Source: Paenibacillus ginsengarvi (GTDB lineage Bacteria > Bacillota > Bacilli > Paenibacillales > NBRC-103111). From it: a DNA stretch of 64,000 nucleotides. Of the stretch, positions 17,469 through 27,000 are shown in pieces. Both the position numbers and the translations under genes were made by a program. Position 1 is the first letter of the stretch; each line of letters starts with the position of its first letter. The notes under the pieces were generated by a model. The model searched no databases. It was not told the DNA's origin and worked only from the letters and a program-made list of their open reading frames with translations. Where the stretch lies: assembly GCF_003626695.1 (NCBI RefSeq), contig NZ_RBAH01000013.1, positions 124,001 to 188,000 on the forward strand, written 5' to 3'.

Positions 17469-18290
17469 ATGCTCACAGCTACGCTTCGCAACCGGTACCT
17501 CGATCATTTGCAAACACTGGAGCAGCCTCCGAGTCTCGACTATTTGCGCAAGCTCATCAAGCTGCACCTCGGACGGTTTCCTTTCGAAAACCTGAGCAAA
17601 TTCCACTACTATACCCATAAAGGGCAAAAAGGATTGGAATGGCTGCCGGATATGGAGCTGTTTCTCGACAACTGCGTATCCCGGGGGATGGGCGGCAATT
17701 GCTACATTCTCAATTCACACTTCGGTGCTTTGCTGGAATCGCTCGGCTTTCAAGTCGAGCTGGTTCGTGCTACCGGCGGTAATACGCATTTGGCTCTGCG
17801 GGTTACGATCGATAAACAAATGTATTACGTCGATGTCGGATATGGCGCTCCGCTGCTGGAGCCGTTAGTGCTTGAGGAACAGCCGCGCTTTTCCAGGCTC
17901 GGAGAAGAAATCGAAATAACGCGGCTGGGGCCGGGACGCTTCATAATCGACAGACGTGCCGGAGGGCAAAGCTTCGTGACGAAGACGATCGAATGGGAGC
18001 CGGTCCGATTGGACGATTTCGAAGAGGTGATTACCGATTCGTTGCGGGACCGGGACGATAACCCGTTCATGCGCCGGATTGTGGTGACGCTGCTTCAGGA
18101 GGACCGCGCCTATTCGGTTATGAACAACAAGCTGTTCGTGAAAACGAACGAGCGGACGGAAGTACACGAATATACGAAGCAATCCGATTGGATCGCCATG
18201 ATGAAGAGCACTTACGGGCTGGATGAGGAAGCGCTTAGAAGTTCGGTCGATTTCGTGGCGGAGCGCGGCGTCAAGCTGTTTGACCGGTAA
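17469..18290 (+). CDS. Arylamine N-acetyltransferase family protein
   Basis: A 273-residue enzyme of the NAT family, which moves an acyl group from acyl-CoA to an arylamine, hydrazine or similar nucleophile through a catalytic Cys. The triad is intact: Cys78 in RGMGGNCYILN, His107 in GGNTHLAL and Asp122 in YYVDVGYG. RFPFENL at residues 36-42 is the usual N-terminal motif. Length is normal. AAGGAGG stands before the ATG, 13 bases after the upstream membrane-protein gene. Role unknown in this context: detoxification or amide-bond formation in secondary metabolism are both possible; no biosynthetic genes are adjacent. Confidence 0.92.
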   Translation: MLTATLRNRYLDHLQTLEQPPSLDYLRKLIKLHLGRFPFENLSKFHYYTHKGQKGLEWLPDMELFLDNCVSRGMGGNCYILNSHFGALLESLGFQVELVRATGGNTHLALRVTIDKQMYYVDVGYGAPLLEPLVLEEQPRFSRLGEEIEITRLGPGRFIIDRRAGGQSFVTKTIEWEPVRLDDFEEVITDSLRDRDDNPFMRRIVVTLLQEDRAYSVMNNKLFVKTNERTEVHEYTKQSDWIAMMKSTYGLDEEALRSSVDFVAERGVKLFDR

Positions 18291-18406
18291 GGGCGGATGG
18301 AGGTTTGGGCTCTGCCAAGGCCCGATAGGTTCCCCGTCTGATAGTTGCGGCCGGGCGGGGATGCGATTCGCCTTGTCGGCATACTGGAGGCCCAGCACCC
18401 CTTTAG

Positions 18407-18435
18407 TTGACAACCTCAGTTGCTGAGGGTATTAT
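18407..18435 (+). promoter_or_regulatory. Strong promoter with dyad in its spacer
   Basis: TTGACA (18407-18412), 17 bases, TATTAT (18430-18435). The spacer holds the perfect palindrome CCTCAGTTGCTGAGG (18414-18428), a natural operator. Transcription should start near 18442, directly before a terminator hairpin. Confidence 0.75.
18414..18428. promoter_or_regulatory. Palindromic operator candidate
   Basis: CCTCAG-TTG-CTGAGG lies wholly between -35 and -10. Palindromes at this place are typical of MerR-type activators, although those promoters have 19-20-base spacers; a repressor would also fit. Confidence 0.5.
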
Positions 18436-18452
18436 CCAAATAAGTTTACACG

Positions 18453-18483
18453 TCTCCCTTAATGAGGGAGCTTTTTTGTTTTC
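18453..18483 (+). terminator. Intrinsic terminator just downstream of the promoter
   Basis: CTCCCT-TAATG-AGGGAG followed by CTTTTTTGTTTT. It ends the upstream N-acetyltransferase transcript, but it also lies between the strong promoter and the response-regulator gene, so it must be passed by read-through for that promoter to express the two-component system. Confidence 0.8.
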
Positions 18484-18512
18484 TTCGTTAAGACCACGAT
18501 CAGGAGGCCGAG

Positions 18513-19217
18513 ATGGAAGAAACGAACCGAAACCATGTACTCGTTGTCGAAGACGACGATTCTATCAGACGTTTTGTAACGATCCAACTAAAGAGAAGCG
18601 GCTTCGAAGTAACCGAATCCGCCTTGGGAAGACCGGCGCTAAGCAGCTTGCACGTGAAAAAGCCGGACGTTGTCGTGCTTGATCTTAATCTGCCGGACAT
18701 GGACGGCTTTGAATTTTGCACAAAGCTTAGGGAAGTCGATCCGTATATTGCGATCATCATTTTGACAGCGCGCGGCGGCGATTGGGACAAAATCAGGGGA
18801 CTCGAGCTCGGGGCCGACGATTATATGGTCAAACCGTTTAATCCGCTCGAGCTTGCGGCCCGCATCCGGACCGTATTGCGCCGTACAAGCCATGCGGTCC
18901 GGCCGGAAAGGAACGTGCTTCATTCCGGCCCGATCCGGCTCGACCTCGATGCGAACAAGCTGTACAAGCGCGATTGCTGGATCGAATTGACGCCGAAGGA
19001 GCAGCTAATCGTCAAGGTGTTTCTGGAAAACCCCGATAAAGCGCTGTCCAGAAACGAGCTGCTCAATCTGGTGTGGGGCGAGGATTTCGTGGGCGATCCG
19101 AAGACGATAGACGTTCATATTCGCAAGCTGCGGGAGAAGATCGAAGACGACAGCTCCAGACCGCAGCTGATCGAAACGGTATGGGGGCTCGGGTATCGCT
19201 GGAGAAAGGACGGTTGA
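18513..19217 (+). CDS. OmpR/PhoB-family response regulator
   Basis: A 234-residue two-domain protein. The receiver domain has the acidic pocket VVEDDD, the phospho-acceptor Asp57 (VVVLDLNLP), the Thr in ILTA and Lys in MVKPFNP. The C-terminal winged helix (LTPKEQLIVKVFLENPDKALSRNELLNLVWG; DVHIRKLREKIE; VWGLGYRW) binds DNA. It is phosphorylated by the histidine kinase encoded 4 bases downstream. AGGAGG 8 bases before the ATG marks the start. Likely targets are the envelope genes that follow (lipoprotein, SEDS protein, PAP2 phosphatase), but no repeat operator was found to show it. Confidence 0.92.
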   Translation: MEETNRNHVLVVEDDDSIRRFVTIQLKRSGFEVTESALGRPALSSLHVKKPDVVVLDLNLPDMDGFEFCTKLREVDPYIAIIILTARGGDWDKIRGLELGADDYMVKPFNPLELAARIRTVLRRTSHAVRPERNVLHSGPIRLDLDANKLYKRDCWIELTPKEQLIVKVFLENPDKALSRNELLNLVWGEDFVGDPKTIDVHIRKLREKIEDDSSRPQLIETVWGLGYRWRKDG

Positions 19218-19221
19218 ACGT

Positions 19222-20634
19222 TTGGGAATCCGAAAACGGCTCGTCGGCAGTTACCTGATCGTTATCATCATTACGGTTTGTATTTTGGAAGCGGTTCTTA
19301 TCGGGCTTGTCCGGGCTTATTACTACGGCAACATCGAACGCATCCTGATGAATCAGGCGGAAATATCCGCCTCTTTTTATGAGCAATATTTCGCCGTAGA
19401 GGACGTAGCGGAGCAAGCCGAACGGCTGCTGCGGGGATTTGCGCAAAATAGCTCCGCCCAGGTTCAGATTATCGCCGCGTCCGGACTGCTTCTCCGGGAC
19501 ACTTTGGGGGAACGGGCCGGTAAAACGATGACCGATTATCCGGATGTCAGGTCCGCGATTGGCGGAGATGCAGCGGCATGGAAAGGGCGCGAGCTATCGA
19601 CGAAAGAAGCCGTGTCTGCAGCTTCTTATCCGCTCAAGGCGGGTGGCGCCACGGTAGGAGCGGTCCGTTTCGTATCCTCGCTGACGGATTCAGCGGCTAC
19701 GATCCGCCATATTACGATCATCCTGATCGTCATCGGGCTTGCCGTGATTGCGATTGTCGCCGTGCTGGGCATGCTGCTGTCCGGAATGATTACCGGCTCG
19801 ATTACGGAGCTGAAGCAAGCTGCGGAGAAGATGGCGGAGGGCGATTTTAAGGCAAGAGCCGCGAAACGGTACCGGGACGAGCTGGGAGCGCTGGCCGATA
19901 CGTTCAATCGGATGGCGATGAAAATCGAGCGGCACGAGCTGCTCAAAAACGAGTTTTTTTCCTCCGTGTCCCATGAAATCCGCACCCCGCTTACCTCGAT
20001 CAAAGGCTGGGCCGTCACTTTGAAATATGGCCATAACGACGACAAAGCGTTGCTGAAGGAAGGTCTCGATATAATCGAGGCGGAGACAGACCGGCTTACG
20101 AAGCTGGTGGACGAATTGCTCGACTTCTCCAAGCTGGACAGCGGCCGCATGGAACTGGCCCGCGCTCCGGTCGAGCTCTCCGAATTGCTGCGGTACGTCG
20201 GAAGACAGCTTGCTCCAAGAGCCATCCGGCAAAACATAGAGCTAAGCGTGCAAGCGGAGGAGATGCAGCCTGTGTACGCCGATGAAAGCCGTCTGAAGCA
20301 GGTGCTTGTGAATCTGCTGGACAATTCATTCAAATTTACCGGCAGCGGCGGTTCGATTCGGCTGTGCGCCCGGCCGGACGGAACAGAGGCGGTCATCACC
20401 GTCGAGGACACGGGAGAGGGAATTGAAGAGCGGGATTTGGAACAAGTGAGACAAAGGTTTTACAAAGGAAACGGAAAAAAAGCCGGGAGCGGTCTCGGTC
20501 TGGCGATTTCGGAGGAAATCGTCAAGCTTCATAACGGGCGGCTCGTTATCGAGAGCGAACCCGGCCAAGGAACGAAGGTTGGCATTTATTTGCCGATGCA
20601 GCCTGATCCGGACACCATTTTAACTATTTCATAA
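19222..20634 (+). CDS. Membrane histidine kinase
   Basis: A 470-residue kinase: TM1 (residues 8-30), an extracytoplasmic sensor loop of about 125 residues, TM2 (about 160-185, IILIVIGLAVIAIVAVLGMLLSG), a HAMP linker (ITGSITELKQAAEKMAEGDF), the HisKA box with the phospho-His in SVSHEIRTPLTS, and an ATPase domain with NLLDNSFKF, DTGEGI and GSGLGLAI. The loop is large enough for a small ligand-binding fold, but its ligand is not evident. Start is TTG at 19222 behind AAAGGACGG. It forms a cognate pair with the preceding response regulator. Confidence 0.92.
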   Translation: MGIRKRLVGSYLIVIIITVCILEAVLIGLVRAYYYGNIERILMNQAEISASFYEQYFAVEDVAEQAERLLRGFAQNSSAQVQIIAASGLLLRDTLGERAGKTMTDYPDVRSAIGGDAAAWKGRELSTKEAVSAASYPLKAGGATVGAVRFVSSLTDSAATIRHITIILIVIGLAVIAIVAVLGMLLSGMITGSITELKQAAEKMAEGDFKARAAKRYRDELGALADTFNRMAMKIERHELLKNEFFSSVSHEIRTPLTSIKGWAVTLKYGHNDDKALLKEGLDIIEAETDRLTKLVDELLDFSKLDSGRMELARAPVELSELLRYVGRQLAPRAIRQNIELSVQAEEMQPVYADESRLKQVLVNLLDNSFKFTGSGGSIRLCARPDGTEAVITVEDTGEGIEERDLEQVRQRFYKGNGKKAGSGLGLAISEEIVKLHNGRLVIESEPGQGTKVGIYLPMQPDPDTILTIS

Positions 20635-20677
20635 CCCTTTATTCGTACCGACCCTTTAGAATAGGAGAATGGAAACG

Positions 20678-21265
20678 ATGATGAAGGAGCAGAGCCGTAC
20701 CAAGACCAGCCGCCGCCGGCGCTTTCGGGCCCTGTTTGCCGCCGCTGCGCTTTTATGGATTTGCGGATGCGGCATACCCGCAGCCCCGATCGATCTGATC
20801 AAGCCGCCGCGGTTAGCAGCCGGTTCCTTTGGCACGGACGACCCGGGCGACCTTCGCGCCATGCTGCCTGCCGGGGCCAAAATTGCTGTCGCGGGAAGCG
20901 GAGCGGGCGGTGACGCCATCTCGTTCGGGGATGTGGACGGCGACGGCTTCGACGAGGCGATCGTCGTATACGAGGAGGGCGGCCGGACGGACAAAGCGAT
21001 CAAAGCCGCCTTATTGAAAAGGCAGCAGGAACGCTGGCATGTCGTCTGGGATACGAAAGGCTACGGCCGCGGCCTGGACTATGCCGGGGTAGCCGATCTG
21101 AACCGGGACGGAAGCGGCGAGATCCTGCTTGGATGGACGATGGGTGCGGGAGAGAACGGGCTCGACATCTACGAATGGAAAAACAACTCGCTATCGCTGC
21201 GGAGCCAGGAAAGCTATCAAGGGCGATTCGTGCTCAGTTCGCTGTATGAAAACTCCGGCGAATAG
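20678..21265 (+). CDS. Lipoprotein with two EF-hand-like Ca motifs (FG-GAP/VCBS type)
   Basis: A protein of about 195 residues: basic N-terminus, hydrophobic segment ALFAAAALLWICGC with a probable lipobox, then a mature part carrying GDVDGDGFDEAIVVY and ADLNRDGSGEILLGW. These DxDxDG loops followed by beta strands are the calcium-binding blades of FG-GAP/VCBS beta-propellers; two blades are too few for a full propeller, so it may oligomerise or be a shortened form. Start is ATG 20678 (or 20681), since AGGAG lies 10 bases before it and too close to ATG 20669. It follows the kinase gene by 43 bases and could be an accessory sensor lipoprotein for it. Confidence 0.75.
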   Translation: MMKEQSRTKTSRRRRFRALFAAAALLWICGCGIPAAPIDLIKPPRLAAGSFGTDDPGDLRAMLPAGAKIAVAGSGAGGDAISFGDVDGDGFDEAIVVYEEGGRTDKAIKAALLKRQQERWHVVWDTKGYGRGLDYAGVADLNRDGSGEILLGWTMGAGENGLDIYEWKNNSLSLRSQESYQGRFVLSSLYENSGE

Positions 21266-21382
21266 ATCGTTTGCGTTAGCTGCACGGGCAAGGCTGTTGC
21301 CCAAGGATCGGTAACCGCCTGGCCGGCAAGGATCGTATCCGCAAAACTGTGTTCTTAAAACTAAGGCAGTAAAGGATTGCAG

Positions 21383-22504
21383 ATGAATTATTTCGACAAG
21401 CTTAAAAAACTGGACTTATTTGTATTAGCGGTCATGACTTGCCTGGTAGCGATCGGCACTTTCGCCGTTTACGAGGCTACTAGGGGGACGAGACTGGAAG
21501 GTTTGCATAGCAGCAATATGATGTTGTTCGGCCTGTTTTGCGTGCCGATGCTGCTGGTTGCTTTATTCGACTACCGGCTGCTCACGGGCAAGCTGTCTTA
21601 TGTGTTATACGCGATCGGAATCGTGATGCTTGTATGGGTCAAGTGGAAAGGGGAAAACATTAACGGGGCGGTTCGCTGGCTGACGATCGGAAATTTTCAG
21701 ATTCAGCCGTCGGAGCTGGTAAAGATTTCCACTATATTGCTTGCCGCCCATCTTTTAAATAAGCGGGCCGGCGAGAAGCTTCGGCTTGTTCAGGATATCG
21801 TTCCGATACTGGCTATCTTCATCGTTCCGACGATTCTGATTATGAAGCAGCCTGACTTGGGCACAGCGCTTGTATTTGTCGGCGTACTGCTCGGGATGCT
21901 GTGGAAGGGAAACATACGGGCGACCTATTTGCTCATCGGTTTAAGCGCCGCCGCGCTTTGCATCGGGGCTGTGATTTGGCTGTATTATTCGGATTACGAG
22001 CTGTTGTCCAATCTTGTGAAGTCTCATCAAATCTCGAGGCTGCAAACGTTTCTGGACCCGGCAAGCGATCCGGATAAATCGTGGCATGTCAAAAATGCGA
22101 TGCGCGCGATCGGCGTGGGCGGGTTGAGCGGAAGCAGCGGTTTTTTCACGCAGAACGGATACATTCCTTATGTGTACTCGGACTCCATCTTCGTCGTGAT
22201 CGGCGAGGAGCATGGCTTCATCGGTGCTGCCTTGCTGCTGCTGCTCTATTTCCTGCTCATTTATCAGATGGTCCGAATCGTAGGAGATGGCAAGGAATTG
22301 ACCGGTTCCTACGTGGTGATCGGGATTGCGTGCATGTTCGTGTTTCAAATATTCGTCAATGTCGGCATGCATGTCGGGCTCGTGCCGCTAACCGGCATTT
22401 CCTTGCCTTTCATCAGTTACGGCGGCAGCTCTTTGCTGCTTAATATGCTGGCGGTCGGGCTGGTGTTAAGCGTAAAAATCCATCAAAACGAACCGGCCTA
22501 TTAG
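21383..22504 (+). CDS. SEDS family glycosyltransferase (RodA/FtsW/SpoVE-like)
   Basis: A polytopic membrane protein of 373 residues with about ten membrane segments. SEDS proteins polymerise lipid II into glycan strands together with a class B penicillin-binding protein. Family motifs include GAVRWLTIGNFQIQPSELVKI, MKQPDLGTALVF and ISLPFISYGGSSLLLNM. The loop before TM8, which holds the essential Asp, reads PYVYSDSIFVVIGEEHGFIG in place of the usual HTDFIF, so the Asp is kept but its surroundings differ. ATG 21383 has AAAGGA 6 bases before. No penicillin-binding protein gene is adjacent. Confidence 0.9.
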   Translation: MNYFDKLKKLDLFVLAVMTCLVAIGTFAVYEATRGTRLEGLHSSNMMLFGLFCVPMLLVALFDYRLLTGKLSYVLYAIGIVMLVWVKWKGENINGAVRWLTIGNFQIQPSELVKISTILLAAHLLNKRAGEKLRLVQDIVPILAIFIVPTILIMKQPDLGTALVFVGVLLGMLWKGNIRATYLLIGLSAAALCIGAVIWLYYSDYELLSNLVKSHQISRLQTFLDPASDPDKSWHVKNAMRAIGVGGLSGSSGFFTQNGYIPYVYSDSIFVVIGEEHGFIGAALLLLLYFLLIYQMVRIVGDGKELTGSYVVIGIACMFVFQIFVNVGMHVGLVPLTGISLPFISYGGSSLLLNMLAVGLVLSVKIHQNEPAY

Positions 22505-22555
22505 CGGTCGGGCGTTCGGAATTAGCATATCGGTACAAGAAAGAAGGGACGCTTT

Positions 22556-23230
22556 TTGAGAAAGTCGCCGCGTAACAGGTACTACCCGCTTTACTTCGGC
22601 TTGCCGCTGCTGCTCGGTTTCGGAGCTTTGGCGTTTGCAGCTACTCGAAATCCTGCAAGCTCTCTAGATTTGAGCGTAGCCTCCTTCGTGCAAAGCTTCG
22701 AGTCGCCTTCGCTTACGAAAGTCATGGAGCTGTTCACGGTTCTCGGTTCTGCCAAAGTTTCCGCGCTTGTTGCGCTCCTGTCGATCGTCTTATTATATGT
22801 CGTTCTCCGGCACCGATTGGAGCTTGTCTTTTTGTGCTGCGTTGTGGGCGGCTCGGCGGTGATGAATCAACTGATGAAGATCGTCTTCCATCGGGAGCGG
22901 CCAAGTGTGCATCGGTTAATCGAAGAGACCGGCTTCAGCTTCCCGAGCGGTCATACGATGGGGGCAATCGCTCTGTACGGGGCGCTCGCGTTTTTGCTTT
23001 GGCGGCATATTCGGACGCGTATCGGACGCGTGCTGCTAATTATAACCAGCTGCGCGATTATCGGCATGATCGGCATAAGCCGGATTTATCTCGGCGTGCA
23101 TTATCCGAGCGATGTGCTAGCCGGGCTGCTGGCCAGCGGATTTTGGTTCAGCTTTATGGTCTATCAGTATCAGCTGTATATGGAGCGACGCACCGGGAAA
23201 ATGTCTATTGGCCGCGGAAACACACCGTAG
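22556..23230 (+). CDS. PAP2-family membrane phosphatase
   Basis: A 224-residue protein with five or six membrane segments and the three PAP2 signature blocks: KIVFHRERP, FSFPSGHTMG and SRIYLGVHYPSDVLAG, whose His and Arg residues form the active site. Relatives dephosphorylate undecaprenyl pyrophosphate, phosphatidic acid or phosphatidylglycerophosphate at the outer membrane face. With a SEDS gene 51 bases upstream, recycling of the undecaprenyl carrier is a reasonable guess. Start is TTG 22556 behind AAGAAGGGA. The gene ends in a perfect terminator shared with the convergent cytochrome gene. Confidence 0.9.
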   Translation: MRKSPRNRYYPLYFGLPLLLGFGALAFAATRNPASSLDLSVASFVQSFESPSLTKVMELFTVLGSAKVSALVALLSIVLLYVVLRHRLELVFLCCVVGGSAVMNQLMKIVFHRERPSVHRLIEETGFSFPSGHTMGAIALYGALAFLLWRHIRTRIGRVLLIITSCAIIGMIGISRIYLGVHYPSDVLAGLLASGFWFSFMVYQYQLYMERRTGKMSIGRGNTP

Positions 23231-23248
23231 CCGAAACTGTGCCGGAAA

Positions 23249-23278
23249 CAAAAACACGCCGTGTCGGGCGTGTTTTTG
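23249..23278. terminator. Bidirectional terminator
   Basis: CAAAAACACGCC and GGCGTGTTTTTG form a 12-bp perfect stem with a 6-base loop; each strand ends in a T-rich arm. It separates the convergent PAP2 and cytochrome c genes. Confidence 0.9.
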
Positions 23279-23316
23279 TGTTCCTTAACGCGAAGTGCGA
23301 CTTTCTGAACCATGTC

Positions 23317-23682
23317 TCATTTATGCTGGGCCAGCCATAACGCCAGATTGGCGACTTCCTCTTCCTTCAGGGAGCTTTTGAACGCGGGCATTCCGCCTTT
23401 TCCGTTCAGCACGAGCTTGTACAGCTGCGCTTCCGTAAGCTTTGCCCCGACCTTTTGCAGATTGGGCCCGATCTTGCCCTCGAGCTGGTTGCCGTGACAA
23501 GCGATGCAAGACTGCTTGTATAGCGCTTCCGCCGCCGCCTGATCCAGCGTTACGCTCGGCATCGCCGGCCCTTGCGCTTCCTGCTCTTTCGCAGGCTTAT
23601 CCCCGCCTGCGGTCACCATAAGCATAATCAATCCGAAGGCGCAGGCACCGAAAAACAATACAGCCATAATCCATTTCTGCAT
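23317..23682 (-). CDS. Membrane-anchored cytochrome c (class I)
   Basis: A 121-residue protein: N-terminal membrane anchor (residues 4-24), a 20-residue flexible linker, then a single-haem c domain with CIACH (Cys59, Cys62, haem-ligand His63) and the likely second ligand Met98 in GMPAF. The size and anchor are those of Bacillus c-550/c-551 electron carriers working between the menaquinol-cytochrome c reductase and oxidases on the outer membrane face. The closest named relatives would be CccA/CccB, but I cannot choose between them. Monocistronic, ending at a shared terminator. Confidence 0.9.
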   Translation of the reverse strand: MQKWIMAVLFFGACAFGLIMLMVTAGGDKPAKEQEAQGPAMPSVTLDQAAAEALYKQSCIACHGNQLEGKIGPNLQKVGAKLTEAQLYKLVLNGKGGMPAFKSSLKEEEVANLALWLAQHK

Positions 23683-23794
23683 CTCTTAACCTCCTTCTTA
23701 TCCGTTCAAAATGATACCATTGTATGGCTAAGGCGTATATAGCCCCAATGAGTCATACCGGAAGCGGCTATTTGAAACAGTTCGCATTTTTTTG

Positions 23795-23824
23795 TTGCTC
23801 GCTTATCGCTTCCGGATGTATACT
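23795..23824 (+). promoter_or_regulatory. Probable promoter of the InlB-repeat SLH gene
   Basis: TTGCTC, 18 bases, TATACT. It predicts a leader of about 215 bases before the start codon at 24049. The gap 23683-24048 otherwise holds the terminator hairpin listed next and two smaller possible stems (CGTTTCGG/CCGAACG and CGAG/CTCG). Confidence 0.45.
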
Positions 23825-23945
23825 GATTGATGCGTAGAAGGAAGGCTTATTCTGCAAAATGGATGGTTACAACCGCGGAACCCGACAATAGACAACATGG
23901 CGTTTCGGCAAATCCGAACGAGAATCGACACCACGAGGATGCTCG

Positions 23946-23983
23946 AACCCTGTGATTATGAATCATAATTGCAGGGTTTTTCT
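23946..23983 (+). terminator. Terminator hairpin inside the leader of the SLH gene
   Basis: AACCCTGTGATTATG, loop AAT, CATAATTGCAGGGTT gives a 15-bp stem with two G-U pairs, followed by TTTCT. It stands after the predicted promoter and 65 bases before the start codon, so it may work as an attenuator. Confidence 0.65.
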
Positions 23984-24048
23984 GTGTGCCGGAGTTCTGC
24001 GCAGTTGCTGAAAGCGAGAATCTAGTTTCGAAGGAGGAGATACATATT

Positions 24049-27000
24049 ATGGAGCAGGACGGAGAAAGGACGGAGAAAGGGAGGGGCATGTCAGGAACGT
24101 TAAGTTTACGGCGCCGGGTCCGGTTTGTTTGCTTGCTGTTATTGTCGGCGCTGCTGGTCTTTCATGCTGTACCGGTTCCGACGGCGAATGCGGTCGCTAC
24201 AGGTGTGACCGACGGTACGTATGACTTTGGCGGCACTCTGGTCGCACTGGGCGGCGATTACAATAAAACCGGAGACAAGTTTCTCGTCAACAAGGATCTT
24301 GTAAAAAACGGAACGAGTTTATGGCCGCAAACGCAAACGGATGCGAGCATTCCGGGTTATATGATGATTAAGGCCGAGGGCGCTTCCGTTATCGGAAGCT
24401 TTACATTTCAGGATTTGGGCTTCAGCGCTACGAGCAGCGGGCTCAAGCTCGATTTTCTGCACATTACGCTATACGACTCCAAAGGTTCGATGATTACGAC
24501 GATCGACAATTACACGTATGCCGGCGGAGCGAAGCTGAGCGTCGGGACCGGCTCGGTCAAGCTTTCGTCGCTGCTGAATGCCGGGCAGCTTTTCCAGATG
24601 AAAAATGTGAGCAGTATTAAAATATTATGGACATTCGAGGACGATCTCGCGCCGTCGCGATTAAAGCTGGACAATATCACGATTGCGAACGTGCAAAAAA
24701 GCAAATACACGGTTTACTTCAACAGCAATGGCGGCACGGCGATTGGCAGCCAGACGGTGACTTACAATGGTACGGCCACGGCACCTGCCAATCCGACAAG
24801 GACGGGTTACACGTTCGGAGGATGGTACAAGGATGCGAACCTGACGACGCCGTTCGCTTTCACGACCGCGATAACGGGGGATCTGAACCTGTACGCCAAA
24901 TGGAACGCGATCAACTATACGGTCACTTATAACAGCAACGGAGGCACGGGCGTCCTCAGCCAGTCGGTAGGGTATAACGCGATTCCTGCCAAACCGGCCG
25001 ATCCGACGAAATCGGGATATACGTTCCAGGGGTGGTACAAGGACACCGGTTTGACGCAAGCTTATTCCTTCAATACCGGTATTACAAGCAATATGACGCT
25101 GTATGCCAAATGGGGACTGAATGCTTATACCGTCACGTTTAACAGCGGCGGAGGTACGGCGGTGAACAACCAGACGGTGAATTATGGCGGCCAAGCGGCT
25201 GCACCGCCGAACCCGACCAAAGCGGGCTACACGTTCGGCGGTTGGTACAAGGACGCAGGCCTGACAACGGCGTTTAATTTTAGCACAGCGATCACAGGGA
25301 ACACGACGCTGTACGCGAAGTGGACGGTCAACACCTTCGCCGTCACCTTTAATACAAACGGCGGCACGGCGGTGAGCACACAAACGGTGAACTATGGCAG
25401 CCAAGCGATTGCGCCGCCGAACCCGACGAAAGCGGGCTACACGTTCGGCGGATGGTACAAGGATGCGGGCCTGACGACGGCGTTTAATTTCAGCACGGCG
25501 ATTTCGGCTGCTACGACACTGTACGCGAAGTGGACGATCCATACATACACGGTTACATTTGCGACTAACGGCGGTACGGCGGTGAGCAATCAGACGGTAA
25601 GCTATGGCGGTACGGCTGCGGCGCCTGCAGCGCCGACCAAGACGGGAAGCACGTTCGGCGGGTGGTATAAAGATGCAGGCTTGACGACGGCTTATAACTT
25701 CAGCTCGGCGATTACCGGCAACACGACGTTGTACGCGAAGTGGACGCTTAATAATTACACGGTTACCTATGCGAGTAACGGCGGCACGGCGGTGAACAGC
25801 CAGACGGTCACCTACAATGGTACGGCCACAGAGCCTGCCAACCCAACGAAGACGGGTTATACGTTCGGCGGATGGTATAAGGATGTTGGCCTGACGACAG
25901 CCTTTTCGTTCGCGGCAGCGATTACGGGCAATACGACGCTGTATGCCAAATGGACGGTTAACAGCTACACGGTCGCGTTCGAAAGTAACGGCGGCACGGC
26001 GGTGAGCGGCCAGACGGTGAGTTATGGCGGTAAGGCAACGACGCCTGCCGCGCCGGCGAAGGCGGGGGATACGTTCGGTGGCTGGTATTCGGATGTAGGC
26101 CTGTCGACTGCCTTTTCATTTGCCTCGGCGGTTACTGCGGATGTGACGCTGTATGCGAAGTGGACGCCTGCCGTTTACACAGTCACGTTTGCGACAAACG
26201 GCGGCACGGCGGTGAGCGGCCAATCGGTGAATTACGGCGGTACGGCCACGGAGCCTGCCGCGCCGGCGAAGACAGGATATACGTTCGGCGGCTGGTATTC
26301 GGACGCGGGCTTGACGGCGGATTTCCTTTTCACGACGGCGATAACCGGGAATACGACCTTGTATGCGAAGTGGACTCCACTCAGCTATACGATCACGTTC
26401 GAGAGCAACGGCGGCACGGCGGTGAACAGCCAGACAGTGAACTACGGCAGTTTGGCGACGAAGCCGGACGATCCAACGAAGACAGCCGTTTTACCCGATC
26501 TGACGATTTATACGTTTGGCTGGTGGTATACGGACCCGGACTTTACGCAGCCGTTCCTGTTCTCGGCACCGATTGCCGGGGATATGACGCTTTATGCGAA
26601 CTGGACGACAGACAACAAGTACGCGGTGACGTTTAATAGTAACGGAGGCACGGCCGTAAGCGGTCAGATGGTGAGTTCCGGCAATCTGGCGACCAAACCC
26701 GCCGATCCGACAAAAACGGGTCACACGTTCGGCGCATGGTATGCGGACGAAAGCTTGGCGCAGGAGTTCGATTTCGATACTTTAATCACAGGAAATACGA
26801 CGCTTCACGCGAAGTGGATCGCCAATCCGTACACGGTCACGTTCGTCACCTACGGAGGGACGCCGGTAAGCGTCCAGAGTGTTACCTACGGCAGCACGGC
26901 TCTGGCTCCTGCTGATCCCGTGAAATCAGGTTACCTGTTCGGCGGCTGGTATGTAGATGCAGGATTATTGACCGCCTTCTCCTTTTCGACGCCTATTACG

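Noticed and set aside
23825..23990. c-di-GMP or c-di-AMP riboswitch in the SLH leader
   Set aside because: Some short strings (ACCCGACA) recall the ydaO motif, but the conserved GGGTGAAT-type core is absent, and no GEMM core was found. Kept only as a leader with a terminator.
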